Positions 8,539 through 14,533 of a stretch of DNA of 14,533 nucleotides are shown here, in pieces. Below the pieces are notes generated by a model. That model was not told the origin of the DNA, searched no databases, and saw nothing but the letters and a program-made list of their open reading frames with translations. The translations under genes and the position numbers were made by a program. This stretch comes from Chitinophagaceae bacterium (GTDB taxonomy: Bacteria > Bacteroidota > Bacteroidia > Chitinophagales > Chitinophagaceae): contig JALOMX010000025.1 in NCBI GenBank assembly GCA_025455245.1, forward strand, positions 1-14,533. The letters run 5' to 3'. Positions within the stretch are counted from its first letter, which is position 1. Each line of letters opens with the position of its first letter.

Positions 8539-9543
8539 TCAGGAATTGCCATCGTAAGCCCATTTTACCAGTGTAGCTCCCCATGTAAAACCTCCGCCAA
8601 AAGCAGCCAATACAATATTGTCTCCTTTTTTCAGCTGACTTTCCCAGTCTTTGAGACACAGCGGCAAGGTGCCTGCCGTTGTATTTCCATATTTTTGAAT
8701 GTTGATCATTACCTTTTCTTTGGGTAGTCCCATGCGGTTGGCTGTAGCGTCAATAATACGAAGGTTGGCCTGATGCGGTACAAGCCATGCAATATCATCA
8801 CCGGTAAGGTTATTCCTTTCAAGCAGTTCCGCACTTACATCTGCCATTCCTTTTACGGCAAACTTAAACACCGCCTGACCTTCCTGATATACAAAATGTT
8901 CCTTGGCCATTACGGTTTCAATACTTGCAGGCTTCATGGATCCACCTGCTTTCATGTGCAGGAAGTGCCTGCCCTGACCATCGGATCTCAGTATGCTGTC
9001 TAAGACTCCGTATCCATCATAGTTGGGCTCAAGTAAAACAGCACCTCCTCCGTCTCCGAAAATGATACAGGTAGCCCTATCCGTATAATCAATAATGGAG
9101 CTCATTTTGTCAGCTCCTACTACGATAACTTTTTTGTAACGCCCACTTTCTATAAAAGCGGCCCCTTGTGTTAATGCATATAAAAAACCGCTGCAGGCTG
9201 CTCCTATATCAAAGCTGAAAGCATTTACGGCACCCACTTTATCCGCTATAATATTTGCCGTGGCCGGAAATACCATATCAGGAGTAACAGTGGCACAAAT
9301 GATACATTCTATTTCCGAAGGGTCGATTCCTTTTTTGGTGAGAATTTGCTGCACTGCCGGAGTTCCAAGGTCGCTTGTTCCTTTTCCTTCACCTTTCAGA
9401 ATGCGGCGTTCTTCAATGCCGGTACGGCTACGAATCCATTCATCGTTGGTGTCGACCATCTGCTCAAGATCAAAATTCGATAGCACGTGGTCGGGTACAA
9501 ATCCACCAACGGCGGTAATGGCGGCGGTTAACTTTTGACTCAT
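8539..9543 (-). CDS. fabH: 3-oxoacyl-ACP synthase III (FabH)
   Basis: FabH condenses acetyl-CoA (or a branched starter) with malonyl-ACP to begin type II fatty acid synthesis in the cytoplasm. The 334-residue product carries the full catalytic triad: Cys117 in DIGAACSGF, His257 in LVPHQANLR, and Asn287 in [24 protein letters not shown] and [11 protein letters not shown] are also family marks. I start at the ATG at 9543 ([14 protein letters not shown]), which matches family N-termini; an in-frame ATG at 9621 would add 26 residues with no family counterpart. TATCTTCG, one base off the -7 consensus, ends 8 bp upstream of this ATG. The gene stands alone: no plsX, rpmF, accB or accC next to it, so it may be a second FabH or a dispersed one. 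It diverges from the secreted protein gene. Confidence 0.95.
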   Translation of the reverse strand: MSQKLTAAITAVGGFVPDHVLSNFDLEQMVDTNDEWIRSRTGIEERRILKGEGKGTSDLGTPAVQQILTKKGIDPSEIECIICATVTPDMVFPATANIIADKVGAVNAFSFDIGAACSGFLYALTQGAAFIESGRYKKVIVVGADKMSSIIDYTDRATCIIFGDGGGAVLLEPNYDGYGVLDSILRSDGQGRHFLHMKAGGSMKPASIETVMAKEHFVYQEGQAVFKFAVKGMADVSAELLERNNLTGDDIAWLVPHQANLRIIDATANRMGLPKEKVMINIQKYGNTTAGTLPLCLKDWESQLKKGDNIVLAAFGGGFTWGATLVKWAYDGNS

Positions 9544-9550
9544 ATCTGGG

Positions 9551-9558
9551 CGAAGATA
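9551..9558 (-). promoter_or_regulatory. Possible -7 promoter element of fabH
   Basis: TATCTTCG on the minus strand differs from TAnnTTTG by one base and ends 8 bp before the fabH ATG. If used, the mRNA would begin very near the start codon. Confidence 0.3.
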
Positions 9559-9639
9559 AGGGCGATTGGGAAATTGGAGATAAACAGGAGCATTGTTGTG
9601 TTTTAACAAAATCATTCCCATTATTGCTTAGCAAAAGTC

Positions 9640-9668
9640 TTTGGTAATGACCGATTTTTTTATTTTTA
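9640..9668 (+). promoter_or_regulatory. Possible promoter of the secreted C1q-like protein gene
   Basis: TTTG (9640-9643) and TATTTTTA (9661-9668) resemble the Bacteroidota -33 and -7 elements, spaced 17 bp, slightly short, with one mismatch in the -7 element. The start codon follows 22 bp after it. Confidence 0.3.
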
Positions 9669-9690
9669 GTGTTCATCAAACTAATTGGCT

Positions 9691-10905
9691 ATGCGGTTAT
9701 TATTTTTTGGTTGTTGCTTTCTGATTATCAGTGAATTATTGTATTCACAAAATATTGGAATCGGAACGGCTAACCCTCGTGCAAGTCTTGAGATCAGCAA
9801 AAATTCCAACCTTGGAAGTATAGAAGGGGCTCAACTCTTGTTAATGGAAGATGATGATGATTTTGCACGCCTGAGAATGACCAACAATCAATATGATCAG
9901 ATTACCAACAACCGGTATTGGGATATTGCGGCAAGGGTTGATGATTCCGATGCAGGCGTCGGCTCATTTCTTAACTTTTACAGGCATGGTTTTGGAGATG
10001 TACTTTCTTTGCGGGGCAATGGATGGGTCGGAATAGGTGCATCACCACTAGCACCCTTGCATGTACAATCAAGTCAGGGACTTACGGCTGCATTATTTGG
10101 CGGTAATCAAATGTACATGGCATTATATGAGGATGGGAATTACCGTGGATACCTGGGGTCATTTGGAGGTGGTGCGGCTGATGTTGATTTTGGAACTGGT
10201 ACCGGAAACTCAGTCGGGAAATTGCATCTTTCTATTCAGTCACAGCCTAAGCTTACCATTCGCGAAAATGGCTTTGTAGGCATAAATACCACCAACCCAC
10301 AGTGGCACCTTGACGTTGAAGGGGGAATGCGGTTGAATGGAAGACTATTTATCAACGGTACGAGTGGTAGTGCAGGTCAGGTGTTAACCTCCGGCGGAGG
10401 CGTCAATACCCCATCGTGGCAAACTTTAAGCAGCGCATATGATAACAATATCCGCTTTGCTGTTTCTTTAACAAGCACATCCACCGGTGGAAGCCCAACT
10501 AATACCCGAACCGTTCTTTATAACACCAATCCTACTGCAATCAGTACCCCGTCTAATGGTTCAATTACCATAAACCAGCCAGGTCTTTATCATTTTGAAG
10601 GAAATTTTGCATTAAGAATTTCATTTAATACCCAGACGGTTGCAAATTTTATGCTGGCAAATATGAGGTTTTTTGTGGGTGGGGACGCCTATGAAACCCA
10701 TTTTTTTGATTCCTTCAGAAAAGATGGAACCGCAAGCGGTTGGACAGGCAAAGAAACAGCAGTATGGCAAAAGGATGTTTATATTTCTACGGTTCCAACT
10801 ACTGTTAGTTATGGGTATTCGTGGGTCTATAACCCTACTAATAGCCCAAGCTTTGATTCAAGAGTTTTAAGCGGTATTTTGTCAGGGTATCTTATTTCGC
10901 CTTAA
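9691..10905 (+). CDS. Secreted tail-fibre-like protein with C1q-like C-terminal domain
   Basis: The 404-residue product starts with a signal peptide (MRLLFFGCCFLIISELLYS, cleavage probably before QN). Three repeats of the type common in Bacteroidota surface proteins and tail fibres follow: NIGIGTANPRASLEIS (21-36), WVGIGASPLAPLHVQ (112-126) and FVGINTTNPQWHLDV (195-209). A linker, GTSGSAGQVLTSGGGVNTPS (223-242), joins them to a C-terminal beta-rich module from about 254 that resembles a C1q/TNF-like jelly roll (ITINQPGLYHFEGNFAL, then SGILSGYLISP at the end). This suggests a trimeric exported adhesin or structural protein. An acidic run EDDDD (53-57) could bind calcium. There is no Type IX sorting domain at the C-terminus that I can recognise. 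I chose the ATG at 9691; the TTG two codons earlier is less likely. No phage genes surround it. The exact function is unknown. Confidence 0.8.
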   Translation: MRLLFFGCCFLIISELLYSQNIGIGTANPRASLEISKNSNLGSIEGAQLLLMEDDDDFARLRMTNNQYDQITNNRYWDIAARVDDSDAGVGSFLNFYRHGFGDVLSLRGNGWVGIGASPLAPLHVQSSQGLTAALFGGNQMYMALYEDGNYRGYLGSFGGGAADVDFGTGTGNSVGKLHLSIQSQPKLTIRENGFVGINTTNPQWHLDVEGGMRLNGRLFINGTSGSAGQVLTSGGGVNTPSWQTLSSAYDNNIRFAVSLTSTSTGGSPTNTRTVLYNTNPTAISTPSNGSITINQPGLYHFEGNFALRISFNTQTVANFMLANMRFFVGGDAYETHFFDSFRKDGTASGWTGKETAVWQKDVYISTVPTTVSYGYSWVYNPTNSPSFDSRVLSGILSGYLISP

Positions 10906-10943
10906 TCAGGAGAAAAAATACCTTTCTGAATTTAAAGGGCCAA

Positions 10944-11681
10944 TCACCCCATATTGTGAAACACTTTCTGAACATCTTCATCCTGTTCAAGGCGTTCAAT
11001 CAGTTTGCTCACTTCATCGGCCTGTTCATCAGTAACGGGTACCGTGGTGGTTGGAATCCACTCAACCTCTGCACTTAAGGGGGTAATTCCCTTTGCATCA
11101 AGGGCTGATTGGAGGTTGCCAAAATCGGTAAAAGCACAGCGCAAAACCAGCACCTCCTGTGTGTTGCCTGCATTGTCGGGCTCTGTCGTTCCTTCTCCCA
11201 ATTCTTCCAACCCGGCATCAATCAGTTCAAATTCCAGTTCTTCTGCATTCAGGCCTTCCGGTTTCAGTTTGAAAACACCCATTTTTTTGAACTGAAAAGC
11301 CACACTGCCGCTGTTTCCCAATGCGCCTCCGCCTTTGGTAAAATGGCTTTTTACATTGGCTACGGTTCGTACATGATTATCTGTTGCGGTTTCCACCAAA
11401 ATGGCAACGCCATGGGGTGCGTATCCCTCGTAAAGAATTTCATCATAATTGATCATTTCCTTGCCGGTGGCACGCTTAATGGCTGCTTCCACACGGTCTT
11501 TGGGCATTCCTACGCTGCGGGCATTTTGAAAACAACGTCTTAGCGCAGCATTGGTCGATGGGTCCGGCCCTCCTGCCTTTACGGCAATGACAATTTCCTT
11601 ACCGATCCTTGTAAAATTCTTGGCCATTTTGTCCCAGCGGGCAAACATGGAGGCTTTGCGTACTTCAAAAATCCGACCCAT
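10944..11681 (-). CDS. yebC: YebC/PmpR-family protein (translation or transcription factor)
   Basis: The 245-residue product matches the YebC/PmpR/TACO1 family end to end. The Bacteroidota-type N-terminus [20 protein letters not shown] is followed by [34 protein letters not shown], the [14 protein letters not shown] core block, [19 protein letters not shown] and a C-terminal acidic region. Members are cytoplasmic. Some are described as transcriptional regulators; recent work points to a role in translation at stalling sequences, including proline runs. It is a single gene with a likely own promoter about 94 bp upstream and is bounded upstream by a strong terminator. It is convergent with the C1q-like gene over a 38-bp gap in which I see no clear terminator. 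Confidence 0.95.
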   Translation of the reverse strand: MGRIFEVRKASMFARWDKMAKNFTRIGKEIVIAVKAGGPDPSTNAALRRCFQNARSVGMPKDRVEAAIKRATGKEMINYDEILYEGYAPHGVAILVETATDNHVRTVANVKSHFTKGGGALGNSGSVAFQFKKMGVFKLKPEGLNAEELEFELIDAGLEELGEGTTEPDNAGNTQEVLVLRCAFTDFGNLQSALDAKGITPLSAEVEWIPTTTVPVTDEQADEVSKLIERLEQDEDVQKVFHNMG

Positions 11682-11775
11682 AATATTTAATATTTTGAAT
11701 GCTACGTTTCAAATTCACATCAGCAAGTCTGCCTGATCCGAATTTCAAACTTGGACAGTTTTACTTTTTGGGCTG

Positions 11776-11783
11776 CAAAAGTA
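11776..11783 (-). promoter_or_regulatory. Probable yebC promoter (-7 element)
   Basis: TACTTTTG on the minus strand matches TAnnTTTG at every fixed position and is followed by CA, as is common. A T-run lies about 19 bp upstream in the -33 position. The leader to the yebC ATG would be just under 90 nt. Confidence 0.5.
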
Positions 11784-11801
11784 AGGTAGAGCCATGCAAT
11801 A

Positions 11802-11832
11802 AAAAACCGCATCCGTTTCAGATGCGGTTTTT
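11802..11832 (-). terminator. Strong bidirectional-looking terminator of the amino acid permease gene
   Basis: AAAAACCGCATC and GATGCGGTTTTT form a perfect 12-bp inverted repeat over a 7-nt loop, with T-runs on both strands. It lies 17 bp past the permease stop and separates that gene from yebC. Confidence 0.95.
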
Positions 11833-11849
11833 AATTGAAATTTTATTGA

Positions 11850-13391
11850 TTAATTATTTGCCTCAAAATCATCTGCAGTAGGCAAAATATTTTTATGGGG
11901 TATTTTCAACTTGCTGTGATGACGGCTGTAAAACAGGTAAACCAACAGACCGACAACCATCCAAACGGCGGCAAATTGCAATGTGCGTGTATCAATGGCA
12001 ACAATCATGCCTGCACAAATGATCGCTCCCAAAAAAGGAACCAACGGAACCAACGGAGTTTTAAATGGCCTGGAGATTTCAGGACTTTTAACCCTCAAAA
12101 TCCAGACACCGATGCTTACAAGCACAAAAGCAAAAAGGGTGCCAAAACTCGTAAGGTCGCCCGCTACGTGGCCGGGAACAAATGCTGCAAAAAGCCCGAC
12201 AAATACAAACAGAATCCAGTTTGCTTTGTAAGGTGTTTTAAATTTTGGATGTAAATCCCCAAATGCTTTAGGTATCAGTCCATCATTGCTCATCGTATAA
12301 AAAATACGGCTTTGCCCCATAAGCATCACAAGAATTACCGAAGAAAATCCGGCAAGAATTGCAACCGTTACTGCCGATGCCAGCCAGCTATAACCGGTCA
12401 TATATTGTGAAATAGCATATGCCACCGATGCTTCACGGCCTTTTTCGGGGTCCACGAATTCCTGCCAGTTTGCTACCCCGGTGAGTACATGGCCAAAAAG
12501 GATATACAGAATGGTACAAACAACCAATGAGCCAAGAATACCAATGGGCATATCGCGTTTAGGGTTTTTTGCCTCCTGAGCCGCAGTACTTACGGCATCA
12601 AAACCAATAAAGGCAAAGAATACAATGGCGGCTCCGCCAAGTATACCCCCGAAACCATGTTTAAAAAATCCATCATAGTTTACGATTTCCTTTCCGGCCG
12701 AATCCAGTACCGGAGCCGTGCCTTCAGGAATCAAATATGGGGTATGATTTTCAGGGTTTATAAAACCCCAACCGATAACAATAAATAAAAGAACAATGGC
12801 CACTTTAATAAATACAATAATGGCATTTACCAGCGCACTCTCCTGTGTACCCTTAATGAGCAAAAGCGTTATGAGGAAAAGGATAACCAGTGCAGGTGCG
12901 TTAATAATGCCCTGATGAACCACACCCGCTGAATCGGTGAAGCTTTCAAAGGGCGAATGGCACCATTCATACGGCACTGCACCTCCGAGCAGTTTGTTTA
13001 AATATTCGCTCCAGGCAATACTTACCGTAGCAGCTCCCAATGCATATTCCATTATGAGTGCCCAACCGATAATCCATGCAATCATTTCGCCCATAGTAAC
13101 ATAACTGTACGCATATGCGCTTCCGGCAATGGGGATCATTGCTGCAAACTCTGCGTAGCACAAACCGGCAAAAGCACAACCAATTGCCGCTACAATGAAA
13201 GATAGGGTAACACCGGGTCCTGCTGCCTGCCCCGCCGCCGCCGCCGTACGAACAAACAACCCCGCGCCAATAATGGCACCAATTCCCAATGCCACAAGGT
13301 TTCCTGCCCCAAGGGTTTTTTTAAGCCCTTTTTCCGAGTCGGCTGCCTGCGCCAAAATTTGGTCAAGTGGCTTTTTTACGAACAAACTCAT
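11850..13391 (-). CDS. APC-superfamily amino acid permease (cationic amino acid transporter-like)
   Basis: The 513-residue inner-membrane protein has about 12-13 hydrophobic segments. The first carries GIGAIIGAGLFV (37-48), the broken-helix substrate site of APC transporters. FIGFDAVSTAAQEAKNPKRD (261-280) is the conserved block typical of the CAT/YfnA-type branch, and LMGQSRIFYTMSNDGLIPK (357-375) is the matching later loop. The family imports amino acids, often by proton symport; the exact substrate cannot be read here. A soluble loop at 138-162 contains one Cys (144) and DSAG; a second, longer loop follows at 210-245. The ATG at 13391 opens with a short cytoplasmic tail. The gene is monocistronic, with a strong terminator downstream and a divergent membrane protein gene upstream. 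Confidence 0.94.
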   Translation of the reverse strand: MSLFVKKPLDQILAQAADSEKGLKKTLGAGNLVALGIGAIIGAGLFVRTAAAAGQAAGPGVTLSFIVAAIGCAFAGLCYAEFAAMIPIAGSAYAYSYVTMGEMIAWIIGWALIMEYALGAATVSIAWSEYLNKLLGGAVPYEWCHSPFESFTDSAGVVHQGIINAPALVILFLITLLLIKGTQESALVNAIIVFIKVAIVLLFIVIGWGFINPENHTPYLIPEGTAPVLDSAGKEIVNYDGFFKHGFGGILGGAAIVFFAFIGFDAVSTAAQEAKNPKRDMPIGILGSLVVCTILYILFGHVLTGVANWQEFVDPEKGREASVAYAISQYMTGYSWLASAVTVAILAGFSSVILVMLMGQSRIFYTMSNDGLIPKAFGDLHPKFKTPYKANWILFVFVGLFAAFVPGHVAGDLTSFGTLFAFVLVSIGVWILRVKSPEISRPFKTPLVPLVPFLGAIICAGMIVAIDTRTLQFAAVWMVVGLLVYLFYSRHHSKLKIPHKNILPTADDFEANN

Positions 13392-13523
13392 ACAGTTAGT
13401 AATTAGTCTTTTTAAAATTCCTGAATTAGATTTTAGCGGGAAAAGTAAAGATTATCACCGAAACGGAGGAAATAATTCCAACTGTGTACATCATCTTCCC
13501 CAAATTTGCTTAAAACTCCCGGG

Positions 13524-14533
13524 TTGGACGCTGTAATAAAATATTTTCTTCCACTTGTTTACGGAATTCTCATTTTATGGCTCATCGGAAGAAATGGATG
13601 GCTCAGGACAGAAGGATTGAAACCTGCCGGCGCCCTTTCCTTTACGTTTGCCAAAATGGCTACCGGCATGGTTTATACCTTTATAATGATCCGGTATATC
13701 CCATCGGCAAAAGCCGATATTGATCTTTTTTTTGGAGACGGTCTTGAAATGTACCAACGTTTTTGGCAAGACCCTGCAGGTTTTCCTTCATACCTCGCAG
13801 ATGTTTTTACCATAACGGATTTCAGAATCGGAGAAACAGATTCAGATTTTATCCGAACGGTATTTGACGGGATTAAGTTTATTCACTTTCTGCTCGATTT
13901 CCTTTCAGGAGGCCACATTTATACCAATGTCCTGCTGTTCAACGGTCTGGCCTCCTTTCTTTTTTTGCGCTGTTGGGTGTACTTAAGAAGAATTTTTGCT
14001 CATCCATGGCTCGGTTTCTGGATGTTTCTTTTTCCATCTGCCTTTTTCTTTACAAGTGTGGTGCTAAAAGAGGGGATTGAGCTTTGCCTGATTGCCGCCA
14101 TCATTCCGGCCCTTTATAAATTAAATGAAAATGCAAGACCCGTAAGGTTTTTGGGTATCCTCGTTTTATTCTTTCTGCTGTTTTTCTTTAAATACCTGAT
14201 TGCTGCCACATTTATAATGTTATTATTTATTTACTTCTTTTTAAAGAGATTTCCCAAATGGGCAATTCTTAAGGTTTCAGTTTTTTTGGGTTTGCTGACC
14301 CTTGTATTTTTCGTAGCAGATAAATTGGTCCCGGCCCTTAATTTACCTAATTATATAGTGGAAAGAAGGATCGAATTTCTGGCTCTTGATGCCAATACAG
14401 AACTTAACATGAAAAAGCTTGAGCCAACCTTTTCAGGTTTTGCGGAAGTCTTTCCGGAAGCTGTTTTTAATGTATTGTTCAGGCCTGTACCGGGTGAGGT
14501 TGTCAAACCTTTTTATTACCTGTTTTTAGCAGA
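13524..14533 (+). CDS. Polytopic membrane protein, N-terminal part (cut by right window edge)
   Basis: A frame with no stop runs from an in-frame TAA at 13473 to the window end. It encodes a hydrophobic protein: a first membrane segment (about residues 5-21, KYFLPLVYGILILWLIG), a second one around FTFAKMATGMVYTFIM, a soluble part with GDGLEMYQRFWQDPAG and TDSDFIRTVFDG, then several more segments (SAFFFTSVVLKEGIELC and a Phe/Leu-rich one, FLGILVLFFLLFFFKYLI). No ATG precedes the first membrane segment, so the start is probably TTG at 13524 or TTG at 13506; the first in-frame ATG would remove segment 1. The layout recalls predicted Bacteroidota membrane proteins near polysaccharide genes (polymerase-like), but I do not recognise it firmly. 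336 codons are visible. Confidence 0.8.
   Translation, partial: MDAVIKYFLPLVYGILILWLIGRNGWLRTEGLKPAGALSFTFAKMATGMVYTFIMIRYIPSAKADIDLFFGDGLEMYQRFWQDPAGFPSYLADVFTITDFRIGETDSDFIRTVFDGIKFIHFLLDFLSGGHIYTNVLLFNGLASFLFLRCWVYLRRIFAHPWLGFWMFLFPSAFFFTSVVLKEGIELCLIAAIIPALYKLNENARPVRFLGILVLFFLLFFFKYLIAATFIMLLFIYFFLKRFPKWAILKVSVFLGLLTLVFFVADKLVPALNLPNYIVERRIEFLALDANTELNMKKLEPTFSGFAEVFPEAVFNVLFRPVPGEVVKPFYYLFLA

Noticed and set aside
11109..11543. 144-codon plus-strand frame opposite yebC
   Set aside because: Antisense shadow of a clear YebC-family gene.
13195..13536. Plus-strand 113-codon frame over the permease N-terminus
   Set aside because: It is antisense to conserved permease motifs and rich in Pro/Ala from reverse-complement bias.

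Overview
The window looks like a piece of a Bacteroidota chromosome, most likely Chitinophagaceae or a close relative. The grounds are a short GyrB of 666 residues, a YebC of the MGRIFEVRK type, a TonB-dependent receptor with an N-terminal carboxypeptidase-like domain, a secreted protein with 'GIGT..P' repeats, no strong Shine-Dalgarno sites, and several matches to the Bacteroidota -7 promoter element TAnnTTTG. The family-level placement is inferred from protein character; no database was searched. I see no phage, transposon, CRISPR array, tRNA or rRNA.

Region by region: 1-1173 (minus) is the N-terminal 391 residues of a TonB-dependent outer-membrane receptor, cut by the left edge. Behind a clear terminator (1255-1276) comes an AraC-family regulator on the same strand with an unusual five-cysteine cluster (1301-2245). 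Diverging from it is a signal-peptide-bearing SAM-dependent methyltransferase (2524-3255) with a fresh-looking 18-bp in-frame tandem duplication in its fold core. These three may form an uptake and regulation locus, perhaps for a metal or metal complex; that is inference. A gap of about 400 bp holds the probable gyrB promoter and, just after it, a terminator-like hairpin in the gyrB leader.

3653-8450 is a plus-strand run: gyrB, a DinB-family protein, formate-tetrahydrofolate ligase (fhs), and a small membrane-anchored cytochrome c'/c556-like protein. A long hairpin lies between gyrB and the DinB gene. fabH (8539-9543) runs the opposite way and stands without the usual plsX or acc genes. Divergent from it is a secreted tail-fibre-like protein with a C1q-like C-terminus (9691-10905). 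Then come yebC and an APC-family amino acid permease on the minus strand, separated by a strong terminator. The right end (13524 onward, plus) is the start of a polytopic membrane protein with no ATG start, cut by the window edge.

Most of the window is ordinary housekeeping. The parts most worth a second look are the receptor-AraC-methyltransferase cluster with its cysteine motifs, the in-gene duplication, and the RNA structures at gyrB and in the receptor leader.
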